Source: an uncultured Spirochaetia bacterium | GTDB taxonomy: Bacteria; Spirochaetota; UBA4802; JAGODF01 | Length of the DNA: 13,379 nucleotides | NCBI GenBank assembly: GCA_937967705.1 | Contig: CALCJG010000203.1 | Location: 1-13,379, forward strand | Reading direction: 5' to 3' | Part shown: positions 7,020-13,379 of the stretch, piece after piece | Position numbering within the stretch: position 1 is the first letter of the stretch | How the letters are laid out: each line of letters starts with the position of its first letter | Notes under the pieces: model-generated | Databases searched by the model: none | The model's input: only the letters and a program-made list of their open reading frames with translations | What the model was told of the DNA's origin: nothing | Made by a program: the position numbers and the translations under genes

Positions 7020-8156
7020 TTGGGGGTGATGCGGCTCAGCCGCGGATCATCATCAATCAGCGAGGTGCGCGTGGGCCGAGAGAATCCCTTCGTCCAGTTC
7101 AGCCGGAGGCATATCCCATCCATCGACCGGCAGATGAAAACCTTTTTCGATCGGAAGGCGAGGGCGGCCCCCTATCCCTTCATCCGGGAGATGTTTGCCG
7201 ATCTGCAGGAGTACTGCCTGCGCGAGGGAAAACGGGTGCGGCCCCTCCTGCTGCTCTTGGCCTGCGAGGCTTACGGCGAGCCCGGAACCTCCCTGAAACC
7301 CTTCCTCCCCGCGGCCGCCGCGGTGGAGATGATGCACTCCTTCCTGCTGATACAGGACGACATCATCGACCGTTCGGACCTGCGGAGGGGGCAGAAGACC
7401 CTGCACATCCTCTCCCGGGAGCGTTACGGACGCCTCACGAAAAATCCCCATGCCGGGGACGATATCGCCCTCATCCTGGCGGACGTGCTCTTTGCCGGAG
7501 CCCTGGAGATGGTCGGCGGGGCTGCGCTGGATGCGGGGCGGAAAAACGAATTCCTCAAGATCTTCGCCTCCACCTATGAGATGACCGCCTGGGGGCAGAT
7601 CCTGGACATCCTGCATTCCCTGCCCGCGGAGGTCGACCTGCCGGAAATCCCCGAGATGATAGGGACTCTCAAGACCGCCCATTACACAATCTACTACCCC
7701 CTGCTGATGGGCCTGGTCCTCTCCGGGAACTATTCCCGGAAGGAAGAGCGGCGCATCCGGGACTTCGCGCTGCCCCTGGGGCTCTCCTTCCAGATCCGAG
7801 ACGACATGCTGGGGGTCTTCGGCAGCGAGAAGGAGATCGGCAAGCCCGCCAGTTCCGACCTGCAGGAGGGCAAGATGACCTTCCTCGTTCAGGACACCCT
7901 GACGGTCCTGAACGCCCGGGAGCGCCGGGAGTTCCTGGCCCGTTTCAGCCGGGAAAAGAAAAGCCGTGAGGATCTGGAATTCCTCCGGGGCATCATCCTG
8001 ACCTCCGGCGCCCGGGACAAGAGCCGGGAGAGGCAGGAGAGACTGCTGGCGCTCGGACGGAAAAATCTGCAAAAGCTCTCCCTGAGGGAGAAGCAGAAAG
8101 CCCTCTTCGAGGGATTGATCGAGGTGATGAGCCCTGTTGAGCGGGAAAAAAAATAA
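7020..8156 (+). CDS. Polyprenyl diphosphate synthase (trans-prenyltransferase, GGPP/FPP-type)
   Basis: Condenses allylic diphosphates with isopentenyl diphosphate to make linear C15-C20 or longer prenyl diphosphates. Visible motifs are GKRVRP (70-75), the first Asp-rich motif DDIIDRSDLRRG (D113, D114, D117) and the second, FQIRDDMLG (D261, D262, Gly in place of the last Asp), then GKPASSD-QEGK. The first motif lacks the two-residue insert of bacterial FPP synthases, and F108 occupies the fifth position before it. In archaeal-type GGPP synthases that position controls chain length, so C20 is my guess. At 378 residues it is slightly long, mainly at the N-terminus. A TTG at 7020 has GGAGG ten bases upstream (7005-7009). 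GTG 7026 or ATG 7029 are alternatives, and homology begins only near residue 22. The downstream lipoprotein gene follows after 28 bases. Confidence 0.9.
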   Translation: MGVMRLSRGSSSISEVRVGRENPFVQFSRRHIPSIDRQMKTFFDRKARAAPYPFIREMFADLQEYCLREGKRVRPLLLLLACEAYGEPGTSLKPFLPAAAAVEMMHSFLLIQDDIIDRSDLRRGQKTLHILSRERYGRLTKNPHAGDDIALILADVLFAGALEMVGGAALDAGRKNEFLKIFASTYEMTAWGQILDILHSLPAEVDLPEIPEMIGTLKTAHYTIYYPLLMGLVLSGNYSRKEERRIRDFALPLGLSFQIRDDMLGVFGSEKEIGKPASSDLQEGKMTFLVQDTLTVLNARERREFLARFSREKKSREDLEFLRGIILTSGARDKSRERQERLLALGRKNLQKLSLREKQKALFEGLIEVMSPVEREKK

Positions 8157-8184
8157 TGGATAGAGAACCGGGAGGAAAACTGCA

Positions 8185-9072
8185 ATGATTCATGACGTGA
8201 ACAAAGCCCTGTTCCATGGAAAGACAGTCCGTAAAACCGCCGCCCTGATGCTGGCGGTCCTGTTCGTTCTGGGCGGGCCCCTGGCCTGCAAAAAGAAGAC
8301 CGAGCGGGAGCAGTACGAGGAGCTCAAGGGGAGTTTCAAGTACCGCACCTACAGGGCCCTGTCGGAAAAGATGATCCCCCGCGCGGTGAAGACCTACAAC
8401 GATCAGAGGCTCAAGGATCAGCAGCCCCTGGACGAGGACGTGGTGCGGCTGCTTTTGGCCTACGGATGGGCCGTGACGCAGCGGAGCGCCTTTGCCGTTG
8501 CCGAGGGGTCCCTGGTGATGGAAAAGAGCCGTACGCCGGAGATGCGTTTCCTGGGGCAGGCCGTTCTGGCCGTGGCCCTCTATGAAAACGGCTGGAAGGA
8601 CCTGGGCTACGAGGAGGCGCAGAAATCCCATGCCCTCCTCAACCAGAGCCCTTCCCTGAAGGATACCGAGATGATGGTGATGACCTTCCATCTCCTCATG
8701 GCCTCCCTCAGCGTGTATCAGGACAATCCCCGGGCGGCCCGGTTTCACTTTGCAGGGTTCAGCAACATCACCCGCATTCACTGGCCCTATCAGGTCTTTG
8801 ACGCCCTGGTGGACATCAAGCAGAAGGACATACGGGGGGGGCTGGTCAAGCTGAAGAAGATGACCGAAGACCCGACGGTGCCCCCGGAGGTGCAGACGGT
8901 CATCCGGGAGGGGATCGTCAAAGTGGAGAAGGACTTCGGTCCCGTGGACTCGCGCCTCTTCTGGCCCCGCGCTGTGTCCGCCATCCTTTTCAGGCAGCTG
9001 AAGGACGCGGGATCGGCCTCGGTGCAGAAGCTCGGCGGTCTCATCAGCGAGCTTACGGAAAAAATGAAATAG
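8185..9072 (+). CDS. Helical lipoprotein of unknown function
   Basis: I do not recognise a named family. The 295-residue protein starts with a positively charged n-region (HGKTVRK) and a hydrophobic stretch (about 19-31) ending GPLAC, so C35 is the likely lipidated residue. P at -3 and L at -2 depart from the E. coli lipobox but are tolerated in the relaxed lipoboxes of some phyla such as spirochaetes. The mature part is mostly alpha-helical by composition, with repeated A/L-rich helices (for example about 105-120 and 150-180). This suggests a TPR-like helical solenoid, although no clear TPR consensus is visible. GGGAGG sits nine bases before the ATG. The gene is 28 bases after the polyprenyl synthase, probably co-transcribed. 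A surface or periplasmic assembly role is possible but not shown. Confidence 0.7.
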   Translation: MIHDVNKALFHGKTVRKTAALMLAVLFVLGGPLACKKKTEREQYEELKGSFKYRTYRALSEKMIPRAVKTYNDQRLKDQQPLDEDVVRLLLAYGWAVTQRSAFAVAEGSLVMEKSRTPEMRFLGQAVLAVALYENGWKDLGYEEAQKSHALLNQSPSLKDTEMMVMTFHLLMASLSVYQDNPRAARFHFAGFSNITRIHWPYQVFDALVDIKQKDIRGGLVKLKKMTEDPTVPPEVQTVIREGIVKVEKDFGPVDSRLFWPRAVSAILFRQLKDAGSASVQKLGGLISELTEKMK

Positions 9073-9083
9073 GTTTTAAAAGA

Positions 9084-9164
9084 ATCGGGGGTGATGAGCG
9101 CCGGTGTGGAACGCCGGAATCACGATGAGACGCCGGGCCGGGAGAGATCTCCCGATCCCCCGGT
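9084..9164 (+). other. Candidate structured RNA: three-way junction between two lipoprotein genes
   Basis: The spacer can fold into three helices. P1 pairs 9084-9090 with 9158-9164 (7 bp, one G-T). P2 pairs 9091-9095 with 9119-9123 and continues after an internal loop as CCGGTGT (9101-9107) with ACGCCGG (9111-9117) around a GGA loop. P3 pairs 9139-9144 with 9149-9154 around AGAT. P1 and P2 abut directly. GATGAG followed by CGCCGG occurs twice (9093-9104, and 9124-9136 with one extra A). It matches no riboswitch consensus I can recall. It lies 79 bases before the WG lipoprotein start. A chance fold in GC-rich DNA is possible. Confidence 0.35.
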
Positions 9165-9243
9165 ATGGGAAATATCCCTCTGTAATTGTCCCAACAAAAT
9201 GCCCTGAGGGGCAACCCCAACGACCGATGTGCTGGAGGAACCT

Positions 9244-9753
9244 GTGAAAAAGCCGCTGGCGTCCCTTGTTGCCGTCCTTCTCTTTCTCGGTTGTCGGAGC
9301 GCCCGTCCCGTCCTCTTCGAGAAGGACGGGGATTACGGTTACAAAACCGCCTCGGGAAAGGTGCTCATTCCGCCGCAGTATCTCCTCGCCACGGAGTTCA
9401 ACCGGTACGGAAGGGCCTTCGTCCTGCATCCCCGGAAAAGGGAATGGATCATGATCAACGAGAAGGGGGATGTCCTGGTGACGATGTTCAACTTCGACAA
9501 CGGGCCCGACGGCTTCGAGGAGGGCCTAGCGCGGTTCGTGGAGGGGGGGCGCATGGGTTTTGTGGACGAGAGGGGGGTGATCCGCATCCCCGCCCGCTAC
9601 GAGTTCGCTTATCCCTTCGAGGAGGGCCGGGCCCGGGTGGGGAAGGGGTTCCGCGTCGAGAAGGTGGGAGAGTACAGCCTCATGAAGGGCGGACTGTGGG
9701 GCGAGATCGACCGAAAGGGAAACCTGGTAAAGCCCTACCGGCCGGTCAAATAG
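9244..9753 (+). CDS. WG-repeat lipoprotein
   Basis: Protein of 169 residues starting at GTG 9244, preferred over GTG 9229 because GGAGG at 9234-9238 sits five bases before it and the product then begins VKKPLAS, a normal n-region. A hydrophobic stretch ends LFLGC, giving C17 as the lipidated residue. The mature protein consists of about three or four degenerate WG (beta-hairpin) repeats: segments ending in G-Y/F/W followed by K/D/E-x-G-x-V-I-P-x-x-Y/F and a later F-x-E-G-x-A-R, for example GFVDERGVIRIPARYEFA and the following FEEGRARV. WG-repeat proteins are usually exported, and the repeats are thought to mediate protein or peptidoglycan contacts; a specific function cannot be read here. It may be co-transcribed with the upstream lipoprotein across the structured spacer. 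A strong terminator follows. Confidence 0.8.
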   Translation: MKKPLASLVAVLLFLGCRSARPVLFEKDGDYGYKTASGKVLIPPQYLLATEFNRYGRAFVLHPRKREWIMINEKGDVLVTMFNFDNGPDGFEEGLARFVEGGRMGFVDERGVIRIPARYEFAYPFEEGRARVGKGFRVEKVGEYSLMKGGLWGEIDRKGNLVKPYRPVK

Positions 9754-9772
9754 ACATCGGCAGAGGGGAATA

Positions 9773-9804
9773 AAAAAAACGGCATCTTCCGATGCCGTTT
9801 TTTA
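9773..9804. terminator. Bidirectional intrinsic terminator
   Basis: ACGGCATC (9779-9786) and GATGCCGT (9791-9798) form a stem around TTCC, flanked by an A-run on the left and a T-run on the right. It therefore works for both the WG lipoprotein (+) and the convergent beta-barrel gene (-). Confidence 0.93.
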
Positions 9805-9823
9805 TTCTCCCGCTCAGCAATGA

Positions 9824-10546
9824 TTAAATGCCGGAAGCGGAGGCCCGGAAGCCGACACCCACGTAAATGGCCATGTCATAGGCGCTTTTAGGGGTTAATT
9901 TCCAATTATGAGAATCCGCAGGATCGGTATCCTTAAAAGATTCATACTGGTTTTTGGTGAAGTTGTATCCAAAGCGGCCTTCGATGTCCAGGTAAACTCC
10001 TTCCGCTACAGGGGTAAACCAACCGACGATGGCATGGCCCCAGAGGTCGGTCTTTTTCTCCCACTTGTCATATTTGTTACTTGAAGTCGTATCACCCCAT
10101 GCCTGAGTTCCAGTCATATATTTGACTCCAAGACCGGCACCGAGATAGAGGCCACCCCCGGCAACAAATTTACCGGAAACCATCGGCATAATGAACTGAT
10201 TTGTATGGCTTGTCAGTTTAGCTTTCGTTGTTCCTTCTGTATATTCAAAGTCATCAACTTTAATTCTCTGGTATTCCAAACCAATTCCCACCCAGAATGA
10301 TTGAAAATTGAGATTGTATTCACCCTGAAGAGCCCAACCGCTACCTTCTAAGTCTCCCATTGCAATGGTTGGTTGAGAAACTCCATCTCTTGTCGCTCCC
10401 TTATCGAAAGTAGTATTGGAAATGGGAACATAACCTGCCTTGATGAAGATGACGTCGTTGGTCATCTCGGTCTGGGCCTGGGCTATACCGGTAAAGGCGA
10501 AGGCGGCAAGAGCCATAACTAAAACAGCTAAAAGCTTCGATTTCAT
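9824..10546 (-). CDS. Outer-membrane beta-barrel protein (OmpA/OmpW-like fold, unnamed)
   Basis: Protein of 240 residues with a classic Sec signal peptide (MKSKLLAV start, hydrophobic core, AQA at 22-24 with cleavage before Q25). The mature protein alternates short amphipathic strands and polar turns rich in Gly, Tyr and Phe, such as SFWVGIGLEYQRI, GGLYLGAGLGVKYM, GVYLDIEGRFGYNF and YDMAIYVGVGFRA. That gives roughly eight strands, as in small OmpA- or OmpW-type barrels. No family signature beyond the barrel is evident, so it could be an adhesin, a small porin or a structural protein. GGAGG sits six bases before the ATG, and a promoter lies at 10599-10627. GC content is visibly lower than in neighbouring genes. 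It ends at the shared terminator. Confidence 0.82.
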   Translation of the reverse strand: MKSKLLAVLVMALAAFAFTGIAQAQTEMTNDVIFIKAGYVPISNTTFDKGATRDGVSQPTIAMGDLEGSGWALQGEYNLNFQSFWVGIGLEYQRIKVDDFEYTEGTTKAKLTSHTNQFIMPMVSGKFVAGGGLYLGAGLGVKYMTGTQAWGDTTSSNKYDKWEKKTDLWGHAIVGWFTPVAEGVYLDIEGRFGYNFTKNQYESFKDTDPADSHNWKLTPKSAYDMAIYVGVGFRASASGI

Positions 10547-10598
10547 GTAAATCCTCCCTGAAAATTGGTTTATATGGGTACTGCTCTAAAGCTCCCTA

Positions 10599-10627
10599 AA
10601 TAAACAAAGAAAAAGGGGGAAAGTCAA
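10599..10627 (-). promoter_or_regulatory. Sigma-70-like promoter for the beta-barrel gene
   Basis: On the minus strand TTGACT (10622-10627) and TTTATT (10599-10604) are separated by 17 bases. The predicted start is near 10592, giving a leader of about 45 bases. The -10 element is imperfect. Confidence 0.5.
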
Positions 10628-10874
10628 GGAAAAAATAGGCATTTTTTACCAACAACCACTCTAAAATTTACCCAAACGAAAATATGTAAATGTCGGAAAT
10701 GGAACAATTTACGAAAAAATGGGTTGAAAAGGCTAATTCGAGGGCATAAAACCGGCAGAGAGGGATTGGAAACCAAAAAGAAGTAATCCGCTGCATCGGC
10801 CAATAAGGGATAATCGGTATTCCTTGGATAAGCAATCAGCGGGAAGATTCTGATTCTGTGAGGGAGGCTGTACC
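10628..10874. other. AT-rich intergenic region upstream of the beta-barrel and TM-LRR genes
   Basis: No convincing gene. The left half is AT-rich and holds AATTTAC at 10665-10671 and 10706-10712 plus the inverted form GTAAAT at 10686-10691, possible regulator sites upstream of the beta-barrel promoter. The right half shows a GGATAAT-like element near 10808-10814 without a good -35 partner. A GGGAGG Shine-Dalgarno lies at 10862-10867. The small reading frames here lack the codon bias of the neighbouring genes. Confidence 0.4.
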
Positions 10875-12248
10875 CTGGGTATAGAAAAGGCATTCCGGTA
10901 TTTCAAAGAACACAGCGGCATCTCCGTCAATCTGCTGTTCGGGGGGTATATCCTGTTCCTCGATTACCTCCTCCCCTTCGTCTACGACTATTTCGTCGGT
11001 TCCGGGGTCCTGGAGGCCTCCGCGAGGGTGATGTACCGCCAGGAAACCAACTACCTGATCGGAACAGCTCTCCTGGCGGCGGTGGCGCTGGAGTTCGCTG
11101 GCCTGGTGATCAAGCTGGGCCCCTCCGGAAAGGATTCCGACGGCGCGGGGGGATTCCTCCTCTGGATGTTTCATATGCTGGTGACCACCATCCTTTTGAT
11201 AGCCGGCCTGACGGCCTTCGGACTGGATTTTGAGAATAATACGGCTGTCATGGGGGCGGTAATCTTCGGGAATGTGATCAAGGAGCTGGCCGTTCTCTTC
11301 ATCATGATCGGCAGGGAAGGTCCCCCCCGGAGGCCGGGATGGGTGAGAGCCCTGGGGGATCTCTTTATCCTCTTCTTCTACTGTGTCGGCTATACGGCGG
11401 GTTGGCAGACCGTCGCCTGGGCGGGCAATCCCAATATGAATCTCCTCGCGGCGTCCTATTCCCTCCCGCTGATGATCACCTATACCGTATGTTCGCTCCT
11501 GATCTTCTTCATGCTCTACGCCCCCCTGAGGCTGGCCTACGTCTATTCCGGGGAAAACGTTACGAGGAGGGACCGTGCTGTGTCGGCGTTCTCCCTGATC
11601 CTTACAGCCGTCCTGGCCCTCTCTCCCCTCTTCGACGGCCACACCTCCCTGGAGGGGGCGCTGAAAAACCCCGGCGGCGCCGATAAGCTCTTTCTCAACG
11701 GGAGGAAGCTGGAGAGCCTCTCCCCGGCGATCGGCAGGCTCTCCGATCTCCGGGTGCTCCACCTGGGTTTCAATCGATTGACGGATCTCCCCCCTGAGAC
11801 GGCGCGTCTTAGGCATCTGGAGTGGCTGGACCTTTCGGGGAACGCTCTGGAAAAGGTGCCGGAGGCCCTCTTCTCCCTGAAGAATCTGGCCTATCTGGAT
11901 CTGCATTACAACCGGCTCAGGACCCTGCCGCCGGAGATCGGCAGGATGCGCAGCCTTCGGTCCCTGAACCTTCGGTTTAACCGTATACGGGACTTTCCTC
12001 CGGAGCTGGGGGAGCTGGCGCACCTGGAGGAGCTAAACCTGGCCTATTGCAGCCTTAAAACCTTTCCTGCGCCGGTCCTGCGGCTGACCGGGCTCCGGAG
12101 GCTCATTCTCCGGAACAACCCGCTCAAGGAGGCGCCTCCGGGCCTTGCCGAGCTGAAACAGCTTAAGGAGATCGACATCCGGGGTACGGGGATTTCCCGG
12201 GACCGGATCAAGGCCCTTTTGCCGCGGGTCCGTTTCCTGACGAACTGA
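10875..12248 (+). CDS. Seven-TM protein with C-terminal leucine-rich repeats (probable CTG start)
   Basis: Membrane protein of about 457 residues. The first standard start codons are GTG 11028 and ATG 11031, but the frame stays open and coding-like (strong C/G at third positions) back to a TGA at 10851. That stretch encodes another hydrophobic helix (about 17-40), and GGGAGG at 10862-10867 lies seven bases before an in-frame CTG at 10875. No ATG, GTG or TTG exists in frame there. Six further TM segments follow (to about residue 255). From about residue 270 come seven or eight leucine-rich repeats of about 23 residues (LxxLxLxxNxLxxLPPExxxLxxL), the typical bacterial form. They give a curved binding surface, on the periplasmic side if the N-terminus is cytoplasmic. 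Function and ligand are unknown. If the CTG is not used, the protein starts at 11028 or 11031 and loses one helix. Confidence 0.75.
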   Translation: MGIEKAFRYFKEHSGISVNLLFGGYILFLDYLLPFVYDYFVGSGVLEASARVMYRQETNYLIGTALLAAVALEFAGLVIKLGPSGKDSDGAGGFLLWMFHMLVTTILLIAGLTAFGLDFENNTAVMGAVIFGNVIKELAVLFIMIGREGPPRRPGWVRALGDLFILFFYCVGYTAGWQTVAWAGNPNMNLLAASYSLPLMITYTVCSLLIFFMLYAPLRLAYVYSGENVTRRDRAVSAFSLILTAVLALSPLFDGHTSLEGALKNPGGADKLFLNGRKLESLSPAIGRLSDLRVLHLGFNRLTDLPPETARLRHLEWLDLSGNALEKVPEALFSLKNLAYLDLHYNRLRTLPPEIGRMRSLRSLNLRFNRIRDFPPELGELAHLEELNLAYCSLKTFPAPVLRLTGLRRLILRNNPLKEAPPGLAELKQLKEIDIRGTGISRDRIKALLPRVRFLTN

Positions 12249-12293
12249 TTTCCGGTCCGCAGGGAAGGGGGAGGCGGTTTTATTGCGGTCCTT

Positions 12294-13019
12294 TCAGGGG
12301 GAGGGGACCAGGGAGGCCATATCCGGGAGGGGCCATCCGGGGGGCAGGAGGTCGATAAAGTGCGCCGGCGGTGCTGCCGACAGTTCCACATCGTCGTCCC
12401 GGGTGGGGTGCCGGAAGCGGAGATAAGCGGCATGGAGACCGATGGCCCCGGGGGCGCAGGGTTTGGAGGAGCCGTATTTGCCGTCCCCGATGATCGGCAG
12501 GCTCAGGGAGGCAAGCTGGGCGCGTATCTGATGCTTGCGTCCTGTCAGGAGGCGTATGAGAAGGAGGGCGCGGCCGTTGTCCTCGAAGAGGGACCGGTAT
12601 TCCAGGGACGCCGCCTGTCCCGTCCCCTCCGGGGTTATCACCGTTATGTCCTTTTCCCTTCGGGTACCCTGCGTCAGGCGTGTCCAACCCTCCCCGGGGG
12701 GGGATAACTCCCCGGTACGGCCGCTCACGACAGCCAGATAGAGCTTGATGACGCTACGCTCCTGAAACTGCCGAAAGAGGCGCGCGGCGGCCTTGGAGGT
12801 GCGGGCGAAGACGAGCACGCCGGATACGGGGCGGTCGAGGCGGTGCACCAGCCCCAGGAAGACGTTGCCGGGTTTGTCGTAGCGCTCTTTCAGGTACTCT
12901 TTCAGCTGGTCCAGGAGGGAGCTTTCCCCGGATATGTCCCCCTGGGTGAGGAGCCCGGAGGGTTTGTCGACCGCCAGCAGATGATTGTCTTCATATAAAA
13001 CGGACCAGTTGTCCCTCAC
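12294..13019 (-). CDS. RluA-family RNA pseudouridine synthase
   Basis: Isomerises specific uridines in rRNA or tRNA to pseudouridine. The 241-residue protein is a bare catalytic domain without an N-terminal S4 domain. Visible motifs are the N-terminal strand VLYEDNHLLAVDKPSGLLT (7-25), the catalytic loop HRLDRPVSGVLVF with nucleophile D62, and the LLTGRKHQIRAQLA block (about 157-170) followed by IGDGKYG. Length and lack of S4 resemble RluA or TruC rather than RluC/RluD, but the modified position cannot be inferred. The start is GTG at 13019, with GGAGG about 12 bases upstream, a little far; no better in-frame start is seen. It converges on the TM-LRR gene with only 45 bases between stop codons and no clear terminator. 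Confidence 0.92.
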   Translation of the reverse strand: MRDNWSVLYEDNHLLAVDKPSGLLTQGDISGESSLLDQLKEYLKERYDKPGNVFLGLVHRLDRPVSGVLVFARTSKAAARLFRQFQERSVIKLYLAVVSGRTGELSPPGEGWTRLTQGTRREKDITVITPEGTGQAASLEYRSLFEDNGRALLLIRLLTGRKHQIRAQLASLSLPIIGDGKYGSSKPCAPGAIGLHAAYLRFRHPTRDDDVELSAAPPAHFIDLLPPGWPLPDMASLVPSP

Positions 13020-13231
13020 AGAACGGTATTTCCTCCCGTATTTGACGGATTTACAGGGAGTATCCGGGGTAATACCCGGCTAAAGCAACCGAAAAATAAA
13101 ATACTTTACAAATTGATACGCTAATTTAGATTTACCGAACCGTTTTCGCAGAAATTTGTGTTTCAGGGTGTTTGAAGGATGCCCTTCGCGAAGAGGATAC
13201 GACATGGCCTTTTCTGGTAAGGACCCTGAAA

Positions 13232-13260
13232 TTGGATTGCTGCCGGATATATTCTAGAAT
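13232..13260 (+). promoter_or_regulatory. Sigma-70-like promoter for the EF-G-like gene with overlapping palindrome
   Basis: TTGGAT (13232-13237) and TAGAAT (13255-13260) are separated by 17 bases. A perfect 14-bp palindrome, ATATTCTAGAATAT (13249-13262), covers the -10 box and could be an operator. The leader would be only about 20-25 bases. Nothing else was recognised in the remainder of the 270-base gap. Confidence 0.5.
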
Positions 13261-13289
13261 ATCAAGAGGTATTGCTGGAGGTCATCAGA

Positions 13290-13379
13290 ATGATTAAGGA
13301 ATACAAAACCGAACAAATCAGGAACGTCGCCATCCTCGGACACGGAAGCACCGGTAAGTCCACGCTGTTAGATGCCATC
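13290..13379 (+). CDS. Elongation factor G-like translational GTPase (N-terminus, 3' partial)
   Basis: The first 30 codons are in the window. MIKEYKTEQIRNVAILGHG runs into a Walker A P-loop GHGSTGKS (17-24). Translational GTPases of the EF-G group open this way: a short basic lead, RN(V/I)A, then the P-loop. Classical EF-G has AHIDAGKTT at this point; GHG-GK(S/T) is seen in the divergent EF-G-2/FusA-like paralogues, which I favour. It would act on the ribosome in translocation or a related step. GGAGG at 13277-13281 sits eight bases before the ATG. The G-domain motifs beyond the P-loop are outside the window, so other TRAFAC GTPases are not fully excluded. Confidence 0.72.
   Translation, partial: MIKEYKTEQIRNVAILGHGSTGKSTLLDAI

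Noticed and set aside
5525..7123. Long minus-strand open frame of 532 codons and long plus-strand frames within glgX
   Set aside because: Their products are low-complexity (Arg, Pro, Gly or Val rich), as expected from out-of-frame reading of GC-rich DNA. The GlgX frame has full catalytic motifs.
7053..8072. 339-codon minus-strand open frame opposite the prenyl synthase
   Set aside because: No recognisable domain. It is the antisense of a gene with complete DDxxD motifs.
9091..9123. Possible hammerhead ribozyme (GTGATGAG ... GGAATCAC)
   Set aside because: The resemblance to CUGAUGA...GAAA is superficial. The conserved C3 is replaced by G, the nucleotide after GAA is U, and stems I and III with a cleavage site are not evident.
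10624..10930. Small minus-strand open frames between the beta-barrel and TM-LRR genes
   Set aside because: They overlap the predicted promoter and the likely 5' end of the TM-LRR gene, lack a Shine-Dalgarno, and show no codon bias like their neighbours.
10836..12023. 395-codon minus-strand open frame opposite the TM-LRR gene
   Set aside because: The product is rich in Gln, Glu, Arg and Gly without domains, and mirrors the high-GC3 codons of the LRR gene on the other strand.

Overview
The window reads as ordinary chromosomal DNA from a GC-rich Gram-negative (diderm) bacterium. Two predicted lipoproteins, a signal-peptide-bearing outer-membrane beta-barrel protein, strong GGAGG ribosome binding sites and sigma-70-like promoters support this. 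The symporter with its tiny accessory protein, the CxxC...CxxC sensor-tail domain and a divergent EF-G would fit a spirochaete or a deltaproteobacterium-like lineage. The sequence alone does not decide, and that placement is inference.

Layout: (1) 1-427 (+) is the C-terminal end of a DEAD-box RNA helicase with a DbpA-type RNA-binding domain. It converges on a PlsC-type acyltransferase (-). (2) 1197-1518 is a divergent promoter region with a palindromic hairpin in each leader. It fires left into plsC and right into a four-helix membrane protein with a cysteine-rich cytoplasmic tail. A bacteriohemerythrin with its own promoter and terminator follows. (3) 2688-4637 (-) is a sodium:solute symporter operon: a 57-residue small accessory protein, then a symporter interrupted by a one-base frameshift. 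(4) 4786-6918 (-) is a glycogen debranching enzyme (GlgX). It is divergent from a polyprenyl diphosphate synthase (+), which is followed by a helical lipoprotein and then a WG-repeat lipoprotein. The spacer between the two lipoprotein genes can fold into a three-way junction. (5) A bidirectional terminator separates the WG lipoprotein from a lower-GC beta-barrel gene (-). (6) A 7-TM plus leucine-rich-repeat protein (+) follows and probably starts at a non-standard CTG codon. It converges on an RluA-family pseudouridine synthase (-). (7) The window ends in the first 30 codons of an EF-G-like GTPase (+).

The genes do not form one pathway. They are small independent units: RNA metabolism and translation (helicase, pseudouridine synthase, EF-G-like), membrane lipid and isoprenoid synthesis (PlsC, polyprenyl synthase), glycogen breakdown, Na+-coupled uptake, and O2 or redox-type sensing (hemerythrin, CxxC membrane protein).

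No CRISPR array, transposon, phage, tRNA or rRNA was seen, and no clear novel defence or biosynthetic system. The items most worth a second look are the symporter frameshift and its extra domain, the three-way-junction RNA candidate, the CTG-start TM-LRR protein, and the leader hairpins.
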